Program-made: the position numbers and the translations under genes
In this document: piece by piece, positions 8,993 through 16,285 of the stretch
Layout: every line of letters starts with the position of its first letter
Position numbering within the stretch: position 1 is the stretch's first letter
The notes under the pieces: model-generated
Databases searched by the model: none
What the model saw: the letters and a program-made list of their open reading frames with translations, nothing else
Told to the model about the DNA's origin: nothing
DNA from: Pseudomonadales bacterium
Lineage (GTDB): Bacteria > Pseudomonadota > Gammaproteobacteria > Pseudomonadales > Halieaceae
Direction of reading: 5' to 3'
NCBI GenBank assembly: GCA_024234855.1
Contig: JACKNN010000001.1
Span: forward strand, 620,001 to 684,000
Length of the DNA: 64,000 nt

Positions 8993-9012
8993 CCTGACAC
9001 CGGGAGCTGCGC

Positions 9013-10173
9013 ATGGATTTTTCCCTCAGTGACGAACAGCGGGCCTATGTGGAGAGCGCCCGGGCGTTTGCCCGGGGCGCCATGGCGCCCAATGCGGCCC
9101 GCTGGGATGAGGCGGCGATTTTCCCTACCGACGTGCTGCGCCAGGCGGGCGAGCTGGGCTTCATGGGCATGTATACACCCGAGGCAGCCGGCGGTTTGGG
9201 CATGGGCAGGCTCGATGCCAGCCTGATCGTGGAGGAACTGGCCAGGGGCTGCACTGCCACCGCCGCCTTCATCACCATCCACAACATGGCCACCAGCATG
9301 GTGGGTAAGTATTGCCGTGACGCCGTCATAGAACAGTGGTGCCCTGACCTGGTGACGGGCAACAGGCTCGCCTCGTACTGTTTGACCGAACCCGGTGCCG
9401 GCTCCGATGCCGCCGCCCTGCGCACTACCGCCGTACGCGACGGCGACGACTACCTGGTCAGCGGCAGCAAGGTGTTCATCTCGGGCGCCGGCGCCACCGA
9501 TGTGCTGGTGGTAATGCTGCGCACCGGCGGACCGGGTCCAAAGGGGATATCGGCGCTGCTGATACCGGCCGATGCAGAGGGTATATCCTACGGCAAGAAA
9601 GAGGACAAGATGGGCTGGAATGCCCAGCCGACCCGGATGATCAGCTTCGACAATGTGCGGGTGCCGGTGGCCAACCGGCTGGGTGAGGAGGGCCAGGGTT
9701 TCGCGATCGCCATGGAGGGACTCGATGGCGGCAGGATCAATATCGCCACCTGCAGCGTGGGCACGGCCCAGCAGGCGCTGGAGGAGGCCGCGGCCTACGT
9801 GCAGGAGCGTCGGCAGTTCGATACCGCCATCGCCGATTTCCAGGCCACCCAGTTCAAGCTCGCTGACATGCTGACGGAGCTGGTGGCGGCGCGCCAGATG
9901 GTACGGCTCGCTGCCAGCAAGCTGGATAACAGGGACTCCCAGGCGTCGACCTACTGTGCCATGGCCAAGCGCTTTGCCACGGACGTGGGTTTTACTGTCT
10001 GCAACGATGCCCTGCAGTTGTTCGGTGGCTACGGCTACATAAAGGAGTACCCGATGGAGCGACACGTGCGCGACACCCGGGTGCACCAGATACTCGAAGG
10101 TACCAATGAAATCATGCGGGTGATTATATCCCGCCGAATGTTAATGGAAGGCGCGTTGGAGGTTATCAAGTGA
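9013..10173 (+). CDS. Acyl-CoA dehydrogenase, probably isobutyryl-CoA dehydrogenase
   Basis: FAD enzyme of 386 residues that introduces the alpha-beta double bond in an acyl-CoA and passes electrons to ETF. Signatures include CLTEPGAGSDAAA (FAD/substrate loop), the middle beta domain, and the C-terminal helix bundle with the catalytic Glu at about 362 in ILEGTNEIMR. That position matches short-chain and isobutyryl-CoA dehydrogenases. The genes that follow (hydratase, 3-hydroxyisobutyryl-CoA hydrolase, mmsB) point to isobutyryl-CoA as substrate, giving methacrylyl-CoA. It starts 20 bases after the aldehyde dehydrogenase and overlaps the next gene by 4 bases. Confidence 0.92.
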   Translation: MDFSLSDEQRAYVESARAFARGAMAPNAARWDEAAIFPTDVLRQAGELGFMGMYTPEAAGGLGMGRLDASLIVEELARGCTATAAFITIHNMATSMVGKYCRDAVIEQWCPDLVTGNRLASYCLTEPGAGSDAAALRTTAVRDGDDYLVSGSKVFISGAGATDVLVVMLRTGGPGPKGISALLIPADAEGISYGKKEDKMGWNAQPTRMISFDNVRVPVANRLGEEGQGFAIAMEGLDGGRINIATCSVGTAQQALEEAAAYVQERRQFDTAIADFQATQFKLADMLTELVAARQMVRLAASKLDNRDSQASTYCAMAKRFATDVGFTVCNDALQLFGGYGYIKEYPMERHVRDTRVHQILEGTNEIMRVIISRRMLMEGALEVIK

Positions 10174-10958
10174 GTTTGAGTATTTCGGAGAAACTGAAAG
10201 TGGAATTGCGCGGCCATACGGCCGTGCTGACTATCGACAATCCCGGCGCCAATACCTGGGATGTCGAGAGCCTGCCGGCGCTGAAGGATCTGGTGGGGAA
10301 GCTCAATGACGACAGATCCATTTATGCGCTGGTCATTACCGGTGCCGGGGAAAAGTTCTTTTCCGCCGGTGCAGACCTGAAACTTTTCGCCGATGGCGAC
10401 CCTGCCACCGCCCGCGCGATGGCGGAGTATTTTGGTGAGGCGTTCGAGGCGCTGGCGGATTTTCGCGGCGTCTCCATCGCCGCGGTCAACGGTTTTGCAA
10501 TGGGTGGCGGGCTTGAGGTCGCCATGGCCTGCGATATCCGCATCGCCGAGGAACAGGCCCAGATGGCTTTGCCCGAAGCGGGTGTCGGCCTGCTGCCCTG
10601 CGCCGGCGGCACCCAACGCCTGTCCTGGCTGGTAGGTGAGGGCTGGGCCAAGCGCATGATCCTGTGTGGCGAGCGCGTCAATGCCGCCACTGCCGAGCGC
10701 ATTGGCCTGGTGGAAGAGGTGGTCGGCAGGGGCGAGGCGCTGGAGCGCGCCATAGCGCTGGCTGAGCAGGCCGCGAAACAGAGTCCGATCTCGGTTGCGT
10801 TCTGTAAGCGCCTGGTACACACCGGTCGGGACACGGTGATTGCCAGTGGTCTGGAGGGCGAGCGCGACCTGTTTGTCGAATTGTTCTCCACTACGGACCA
10901 GCGCGAGGGCGTCAACGCCTTCCTGGAAAAGCGCAAACCCGAGTGGAAAAACAGCTGA
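10170..10958 (+). CDS. Enoyl-CoA hydratase, valine pathway
   Basis: Crotonase-fold hydratase of 262 residues. The oxyanion-hole segments are visible (GEKFFSAGADLK and NGFAMGGGLEVAMACD), as are both catalytic-glutamate regions (GGGLE and LPEAGVGLLP). In this operon it should hydrate methacrylyl-CoA to 3-hydroxyisobutyryl-CoA. It begins with GTG, overlapping the TGA of the acyl-CoA dehydrogenase (GTGA), so translation is probably coupled. Specificity for methacrylyl-CoA is inferred from neighbours only. Confidence 0.9.
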   Translation: MSLSISEKLKVELRGHTAVLTIDNPGANTWDVESLPALKDLVGKLNDDRSIYALVITGAGEKFFSAGADLKLFADGDPATARAMAEYFGEAFEALADFRGVSIAAVNGFAMGGGLEVAMACDIRIAEEQAQMALPEAGVGLLPCAGGTQRLSWLVGEGWAKRMILCGERVNAATAERIGLVEEVVGRGEALERAIALAEQAAKQSPISVAFCKRLVHTGRDTVIASGLEGERDLFVELFSTTDQREGVNAFLEKRKPEWKNS

Positions 10959-10969
10959 GGGGTATAGCC

Positions 10970-12082
10970 ATGTCCGTTGTACCCATCCAATTTGAGGAGT
11001 TGGTTGCCGGCGCGGGTAAGCTGGGCCGGGTGACTCTCGACGTGGCAGCCACGCTCAATTCACTCACCCTGGATATGGTTGACCAACTGCAGGCCAGGCT
11101 GGAGCAGTGGCGCAATGATCCGGGCATCGCCGCTATCTTCCTGGAGGGTGCCGGCGAGAAAGCGTTCTGTGCCGGCGGTGATGTGCAGGCCCTGTACGAC
11201 AGTGTACAGGCGACTCCGGGCGGACCCTGCGATTACGCGGAGAAATTCTTCCTGCGGGAATACCGCCTGGATTACACCCTGCATACCTACCCCAAGCCCA
11301 TCATCTGCTGGGGCCACGGCATCGTCATGGGCGGCGGCCTCGGTGTTATGGCCGGCTGCTCCCATCGGGTAGTGACGGAGAAAACCCGCATCGCCATGCC
11401 CGAGGTGGGCATTGCCCTGTTCCCCGATGTGGGCGGCAGCTGGTTCCTCAACCACATGCCCGGCAAGACCGGGCAGTTCCTGGCGCTGACCGGCGCGTCG
11501 ATTAACGCTGCCGATGCGATCTACACGGGTATCGCCGACCGCTTCATATCCAGTGAGCGCAGGGAAGACGTGTTCGAATCCCTGCTCAGGCAAAAATGGC
11601 AGGTGGAGCCGGCGGCCAATCACGCCCTGGTCCGCCATACGCTGCGGGCGTTCGCGGAGCAGAGCGTGAGCCAGTGCCCGGGCGGGCAGGTGGAGCCTCA
11701 CCTGGGTTCCATTGCCACCCTGTGCGACGGCGACGACGTGCACGAGATCATCGACAATATCCTCTCGCAGCAAACCCAGGATCCCTGGCTGTCCGCCGCC
11801 CGCAAGGGCATGGCCCAGGGATCGCCGCTGGCGGCGTTGGTGGCCTTTCGCCAGCTCAGTGAAACCCGGCTTGCCTCCCTGCGGGAGGTGTTCCTGGCGG
11901 AGTTGGTGCTGGCGACCAATATCATGCGCTACCCGGAGTTCGCGGAGGGCGTGCGCGCCCTGCTGATCGATAAGGACCGCAAGCCCGCCTGGCGCTATGC
12001 ATCCACGCGGGAAGTGCCGCAGGATGTGCTGAATTCCTTTTTCAAGGCGCCGTGGGACCGACATCCCCTGGCGGATCTGTAA
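10970..12082 (+). CDS. 3-hydroxyisobutyryl-CoA hydrolase
   Basis: Crotonase-superfamily thioesterase of 370 residues that releases 3-hydroxyisobutyrate from its CoA ester in valine degradation. Compared with hydratases it has the longer C-terminal region of the HIBCH family. It shows EKAFCAGGDVQALYD, the glycine-rich GHGIVMGGGLGVMAGCSHR and the family signature MPEVGIALFPDVGGSWFL. The ATG at 10970 follows GAGGGG seven bases upstream and sits 11 bases after the hydratase stop; an in-frame ATG at 10943 lies inside the hydratase and is less likely. Confidence 0.92.
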   Translation: MSVVPIQFEELVAGAGKLGRVTLDVAATLNSLTLDMVDQLQARLEQWRNDPGIAAIFLEGAGEKAFCAGGDVQALYDSVQATPGGPCDYAEKFFLREYRLDYTLHTYPKPIICWGHGIVMGGGLGVMAGCSHRVVTEKTRIAMPEVGIALFPDVGGSWFLNHMPGKTGQFLALTGASINAADAIYTGIADRFISSERREDVFESLLRQKWQVEPAANHALVRHTLRAFAEQSVSQCPGGQVEPHLGSIATLCDGDDVHEIIDNILSQQTQDPWLSAARKGMAQGSPLAALVAFRQLSETRLASLREVFLAELVLATNIMRYPEFAEGVRALLIDKDRKPAWRYASTREVPQDVLNSFFKAPWDRHPLADL

Positions 12083-12105
12083 CGACTAAAACGGGGTACG
12101 AAGTC

Positions 12106-12990
12106 ATGGCAAAGGTTGCGTTTATCGGGCTCGGCAACATGGGTGGGCCCATGGCCACCAACCTGGTCAAGGCCGGGCATACGGTTACGGTTTTTGATCT
12201 GTCCGAGTCTGCCTGCGAGCAGTTGCGGGCGTCAGGGGCGAATGTCGCGGCCTCCGCAGCGGAGGCGGCAACAGGCGCGGACTATGTGATCTCCATGCTG
12301 CCCGCGGGCAAACATGTTGCCGCTACCTACCTGGGCGAGGGTGGCCTGCTGGCACGCCTGGATGCCAACACCACGGTACTTGACTGCAGCACGATCGACG
12401 CCGCTACTGCGCGCCAGGTGGGTGAGGCTGCGGCGGCGCTGGGCATAGGCTTTATGGACAGCCCGGTGTCCGGCGGGGTCGCGGCGGCCGCGGCAGGTAC
12501 CCTGGCTTTCATGTGTGGTGGCAGCGCCCAGACGTTTGAGAAAGCCCGGCAGATCCTCGCGGACATGGGCAAGAATATTTTCCACGCCGGGCCCGCCGGG
12601 GCCGGCCAGGTCGCCAAGGGCTGTAATAATATGCTGCTGGCGATACACATGATCGGCACCTGTGAAGCGCTCGAGATGGGCGTGCGCAACGGCCTGGACC
12701 CCAAGGTCCTGTCGGACATCATGCTCGCCAGTTCCGGCCGCAACTGGTCGCTGGAAGTCTACAACCCCTACCCGGGTGTCATGGAAAAAGCCCCGGCGAG
12801 CAATGGCTACAAGCCGGGTTTCATGGTGGACCTGATGGTAAAGGACCTGGGCCTGGCGCTGGAGATTGCGCGGCAGTGTGACTTCGATAACCCCATGGGG
12901 CAGCTGGCGCAGGAGCTTTACAGCCAGCATCAGCAGGCGGGTAATGGCCAGATGGATTTCTCTGGTATTCTGCAGAAGCTGCAGGGCTGA
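12106..12990 (+). CDS. mmsB: 3-hydroxyisobutyrate dehydrogenase
   Basis: NAD-dependent oxidation of 3-hydroxyisobutyrate to methylmalonate semialdehyde. The 294 residues begin with the beta-hydroxyacid dehydrogenase signature FIGLGNMGGPMATNL (FxGLGxMGxPM). They continue with DCSTIDAATA, the substrate-binding DSPVSGGVAAAAAGTL, and the catalytic Lys in GQVAKGCNNMLL. Length and motifs match MmsB rather than tartronate semialdehyde reductase. It closes the five-gene operon, in which only the branched-chain transaminase and ketoacid dehydrogenase are missing for a full valine route. The chosen ATG at 12106 fits the family N-terminus exactly. Confidence 0.94.
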   Translation: MAKVAFIGLGNMGGPMATNLVKAGHTVTVFDLSESACEQLRASGANVAASAAEAATGADYVISMLPAGKHVAATYLGEGGLLARLDANTTVLDCSTIDAATARQVGEAAAALGIGFMDSPVSGGVAAAAAGTLAFMCGGSAQTFEKARQILADMGKNIFHAGPAGAGQVAKGCNNMLLAIHMIGTCEALEMGVRNGLDPKVLSDIMLASSGRNWSLEVYNPYPGVMEKAPASNGYKPGFMVDLMVKDLGLALEIARQCDFDNPMGQLAQELYSQHQQAGNGQMDFSGILQKLQG

Positions 12991-13045
12991 CGGCCCCCCA
13001 TCCTGCGCGTTATCGGTGACTCCGGTGCCGGTATCGTCAGCAGGG

Positions 13046-13237
13046 TCATGGGACTTTTTCCATTTCCTGTTCGCGCAGCTGCATGGTGTCCTCGAGTTTG
13101 CCCTCGACGCCCTGTGCTTTGTCCAGTGCGTTTTTGTAACCTTCCGGGATTACCCCTTCCGGTTTTTCCTCCTGGGCGCAACCACTGAGCAGTAAAACTG
13201 TAACGATGACCGGCATGGCCGATTTCAGGCTGTTCAT
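13046..13237 (-). CDS. Small lipoprotein, unknown function
   Basis: 63-residue predicted lipoprotein. It opens MNSLKSAMPV, followed by a hydrophobic stretch and the lipobox LLLSGCAQ; after the Cys comes a short acidic/helical region (ALDKAQGVEGKLEDTMQLREQE). The start at 13237 has AGAGGA five bases upstream. It is a stand-alone gene, convergent to mmsB and divergent to the following hydratase gene. Similar short Cys-anchored helical lipoproteins are common in gammaproteobacteria. I cannot assign a role. Confidence 0.7.
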   Translation of the reverse strand: MNSLKSAMPVIVTVLLLSGCAQEEKPEGVIPEGYKNALDKAQGVEGKLEDTMQLREQEMEKVP

Positions 13238-13369
13238 AGGATTCCTCTCCAGCGATGTACTAGCGGTACCATTGTCGCTGGTGTCAGTGCGCGTGGCCAC
13301 TCCCAACATGGCCTTTTAGCAGCAAGCAATCTACAGTAGATTTCATCTATCACCCGGGAGGAAGAAGCC

Positions 13370-14173
13370 GTGTCGTTTGTTACCGTCGAAAAACCACGAC
13401 CCCATGTCTGCCTGATCACCCTGAACCGGCCCGAGCGCATGAATGCCATGGCCTTTGACGTCATGGTGCCGTTCAAGGAAGCGCTGGAGGAAGTGAGCTT
13501 CGATAACGATACCCGGGTGGTGGTGGTCACCGGTGCGGGAGCCGGGTTCTGCGCAGGGGCTGACCTTGAAGACCCGGGTTGGCTGGATATCTTCAATGGC
13601 CTTACGGTACCCGGTATTGCCCGACGTGCGATGAAAATACTCGATGACGTGATCAAGGCCATTCGCGACATGCACCAGCCGGTGATCGGGGCTATCAACG
13701 GCCCGGCGATCGGTGGCGGCTTCTGCCTGGCCATGGCTACCGATATTCGTATCGCCTCTGAAAACGCCTACTTTCGCCCGGCTGGCATCAACAATGGCCT
13801 CACCTCCGCGGAGTTGGGGCTGAGTTACCTGCTACCCCGGGCCATCGGCAGCAGTCGTGCTTTTGAGATCATGCTCACCGGCCGGGATGTGCAGGCGCAG
13901 GAGGCGCAGTCTATTGGCCTGGTATCGAAGGTGGTAAGCCCGGCTGCGCTGCTGGAGGCGTGCTATGGCGTAGCGCAGCGCATTGCGGGCTTCAGCCAAC
14001 TGGGCGTTGAACTGAGCAAGCAGATGTTGTGGGCTGGCATGGATGCAGGCAGCCTGCACAGCCACATGAACCATGAGGGCCACGCCCAGCTGTTCCTGCG
14101 CATGACAACCCGCAACTTTGAGGAAGCCATCACGGCGCGCAAGGAGGGACGCGCGCCCCACTTCAGGGATTAA
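13370..14173 (+). CDS. Enoyl-CoA hydratase/isomerase family protein
   Basis: Crotonase-fold protein of 267 residues. It shows RPERMNAMAFDVM, the oxyanion loop GAGAGFCAGADLEDPG, the second glycine loop AINGPAIGGGFCLAMATDIR, and the region NNGLTSAELGLSYLLPR. The last motif has Glu in the second catalytic area and resembles hydratases paired with hydrophobic or ring substrates rather than FadB. GTG start with a strong GGGAGGA site seven bases upstream. It is monocistronic, and its 3' end overlaps the convergent exosortase-associated gene by 11 bases. Substrate unknown. Confidence 0.87.
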   Translation: MSFVTVEKPRPHVCLITLNRPERMNAMAFDVMVPFKEALEEVSFDNDTRVVVVTGAGAGFCAGADLEDPGWLDIFNGLTVPGIARRAMKILDDVIKAIRDMHQPVIGAINGPAIGGGFCLAMATDIRIASENAYFRPAGINNGLTSAELGLSYLLPRAIGSSRAFEIMLTGRDVQAQEAQSIGLVSKVVSPAALLEACYGVAQRIAGFSQLGVELSKQMLWAGMDAGSLHSHMNHEGHAQLFLRMTTRNFEEAITARKEGRAPHFRD

Positions 14174-14774
14174 GCGCTTCCAACAGTCCACGCAAAAGCG
14201 GCGTATCCCGGCTCTGCCAGGCCCAGACCGCAACCGGCAGCAGGGTGGGCACTATCAAAACGCTCAGCTGGTAGCTGATACCGATGAGGCCGGGCCCCGG
14301 CACGGGGACCCCGGGTTGGTCGAGAAAGATCGTGCCGAAGCCTGCCATCAAATCCTTCAAGCAGATGCTGATCAGTCCGAGCAGGATGAAGGGATAAATT
14401 GCCAACAGTCCCCAGAAAAAATTGGCCAGGTAGTCCTTCTTTTCGGTGGCGAAATGCAGCGCGGCATAAAACGGGATTGAATAGGAAACAATGCGTGTGT
14501 TCGCTTTGAATCCCAGGCCGGCATCGGTGACATCGGTCGGCACCAACTGACCGTTGATTTCGTCGAGCCGGGTCATCAGCATCGCATCGGCGCCCTGTTG
14601 GTAGACGACGTTGACGATGTCCGGAAACCAGTTGGAAAGAATGAGATTCGCCAGGCCGATTACCGGGGTGACCAGCGCCGCGCTGAGAAAACTCCACAGG
14701 GCGAAGCAGGGAATCAACAGCACGAACACAAATAGCAGGAACTGCCGCAGGTGATGGCGTTCAGGCAGCGGCAT
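14163..14774 (-). CDS. Exosortase H-associated membrane protein
   Basis: Integral membrane protein of about 203 residues with helices near residues 10-40, 95-115 (beside FATEKKDYLANFFWG), 115-145 and 170-190. Between the first two lies a soluble segment likely facing the periplasm. It begins inside the 3' end of the exosortase H gene (14-base overlap), the usual position of the partner protein found beside XrtH. Its role is not established; it may present or stabilise substrates. Start 14774 is chosen because it begins at the sequence preceding the first membrane helix. Confidence 0.72.
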   Translation of the reverse strand: MPLPERHHLRQFLLFVFVLLIPCFALWSFLSAALVTPVIGLANLILSNWFPDIVNVVYQQGADAMLMTRLDEINGQLVPTDVTDAGLGFKANTRIVSYSIPFYAALHFATEKKDYLANFFWGLLAIYPFILLGLISICLKDLMAGFGTIFLDQPGVPVPGPGLIGISYQLSVLIVPTLLPVAVWAWQSRDTPLLRGLLEALNP

Positions 14775-15318
14775 GTCGGCTCGCACCGGGCTGGCGGGAC
14801 AGGTAGCGAAGGAACACGATGAACACCACCAGTACATCGAGCATGATGAGCGCTGGCCACAGGTAGAGGTGAACCCAGGTAAAGACTTCGAGGTTCCAGT
14901 TGCCCAGGTAAAACAGGCTGATGATGCGCAGGATGTTCATGAACTGAACTGCCAGTAGGCCCACCGCTATGGCGGCCCCCCGGGCACGCCACGAGGCGGG
15001 ATAAGCCAGTATGGCCGCAATCAGCACGATACTGGCCTCCACGCCATTGCAGCCCGCCTCGATGGACACCGCGAAGCCGCCGGGCGTGAATTGCAACACT
15101 TTGCCGTAGGACAGTACCGAATCGTCAAAGGGCTGGATAATCGCCGCACTGATTGACGCGAGCACTGCGGTAAAGGGTTCGATCACTTCCCGTTGTACGC
15201 CTGTCTGCATTTCCAGGGTGAACAGGCAGACCAGTACGAGCAGGAAGATCACTACAAACCGCGTCACCAGGCCAGGCTCCGGACAGACTGCTTTTGGCAA
15301 CAAACTACTGGCGCACAT
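14761..15318 (-). CDS. xrtH: Exosortase H (IPTLxxWG-CTERM type)
   Basis: Multi-pass inner-membrane transpeptidase-like protein, 185 residues, expected to cleave proteins carrying a C-terminal IPTL-CTERM sorting signal. The exosortase triad is visible: Cys90 in EAGCNGVEAS, Arg131 in MNILRIISLFYLG and His150 in TWVHLYLWPALIMLD. These flanking sequences match the short XrtH subtype. It follows the DUF4340 gene and overlaps its partner membrane-protein gene. No IPTL-CTERM substrate is encoded in this window, so substrates must lie elsewhere. The ATG at 15318 is preferred over a GTG at 15354, but neither has a strong ribosome site. Confidence 0.88.
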   Translation of the reverse strand: MCASSLLPKAVCPEPGLVTRFVVIFLLVLVCLFTLEMQTGVQREVIEPFTAVLASISAAIIQPFDDSVLSYGKVLQFTPGGFAVSIEAGCNGVEASIVLIAAILAYPASWRARGAAIAVGLLAVQFMNILRIISLFYLGNWNLEVFTWVHLYLWPALIMLDVLVVFIVFLRYLSRQPGASRHAAA

Positions 15319-15385
15319 ACCGCATCGTCGACCATTGCAGGCCGGTCCGCCCACCCCGGCAGTGCGCCGCTGCCAGTAGATGTTG

Positions 15386-16285
15386 TCATTTGTCGACAGC
15401 CTCGCCGGAGATCAGGCGAAAATCGATGCCGGTCAGGCGGTCGTAATCCCAGGCGCTCAGGGTGAAGAAGAGAGGATACTCGCTGCTGTGAATGTAGTGC
15501 CGGTCCTCCCTGCGGAACAACTCAAGGGTGGCTTCCCCTGCCAGGCTTTCCACGTTGAGCACCAGGTCCGCTTCGGCTTCCGCCAGGTCTCGCTGGTCGT
15601 CTTCCGAGGCCAGGCCGTCAATCTGCAGGTTGCGCAGCGTGGCCAACAAAGCCTGCAATTCACGCTCATCCGGCGCTCCGCCAGTGCCCGAGTGCCATTT
15701 TTCACCGTCCCTTCGCAGGCTATAACTGTCGGCGGTGATACCCAGCGGTGCACGGATCTGCAGCAGTTTGCGATCCAGCCACGGGCCGCTGTTGCCGGGC
15801 GCGTCATGCGCACTGAAGGTAATGCTGTAGACAGCATTCTGGGATTCGTTGCGAGCGTACACCTTGCGAAAGCCCGGTGATGTGCCCAACAGGAATGTCC
15901 CCAGCACCTCCCCGTCGCCGAGCAGGCGAATGCGTCTTCTATAGTGGTAACTCGCCACCCGGAAGCGTTGTCGCGCGGCCACCGAGTCGGCCACTGGCCA
16001 GCTGTTGGCGCCGCCGGTAATCGCCGCCAGCAGTGCGTCGACCATCTGGGCATCGGCGGGCAGGTTTTCCAGCTCCGGCAGCAACCAGCGCTCACCGACC
16101 CTGCGCAGCGCGGTTTCGTTATCGAATTCATCACCGACGTAAATTTCGTCGACTTCATTCGGGGCAAGCGGGGCCATCGGCTCAAGCCGGGCCCTGCTCG
16201 CATCCTGCGCCGGCCAGTGCGTTACCAGCACGAGCGCACACTGGATTACGAGGATCAGCAGCAGGCTGGCAATGCCGCGGTTCAC
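15386..16285 (-). CDS. DUF4340-domain protein, Gld ABC system accessory
   Basis: Protein of 299 residues with one N-terminal membrane helix (IASLLLILVIQCALVLV) and a periplasmic body with repeated DUF4340-type beta units (NETALRRVGERWLLPE; SLRRDGEKWHSG; YPLFFTLSAWDYDRLTGIDF). Such proteins accompany GldG-like ABC permeases. It starts with GTG inside the stop of the preceding gene (GTGA overlap), so the two products are probably made in fixed ratio. The alternative upstream ATG at 16363 lies inside the GldF-GldG gene and would destroy the N-terminal helix arrangement. Function unknown. Confidence 0.8.
   Translation of the reverse strand: MNRGIASLLLILVIQCALVLVTHWPAQDASRARLEPMAPLAPNEVDEIYVGDEFDNETALRRVGERWLLPELENLPADAQMVDALLAAITGGANSWPVADSVAARQRFRVASYHYRRRIRLLGDGEVLGTFLLGTSPGFRKVYARNESQNAVYSITFSAHDAPGNSGPWLDRKLLQIRAPLGITADSYSLRRDGEKWHSGTGGAPDERELQALLATLRNLQIDGLASEDDQRDLAEAEADLVLNVESLAGEATLELFRREDRHYIHSSEYPLFFTLSAWDYDRLTGIDFRLISGEAVDK

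Noticed and set aside
7856..10086. Two long minus-strand frames opposite the first two valine-operon genes
   Set aside because: Antisense shadows without domains; the plus-strand genes are well supported.
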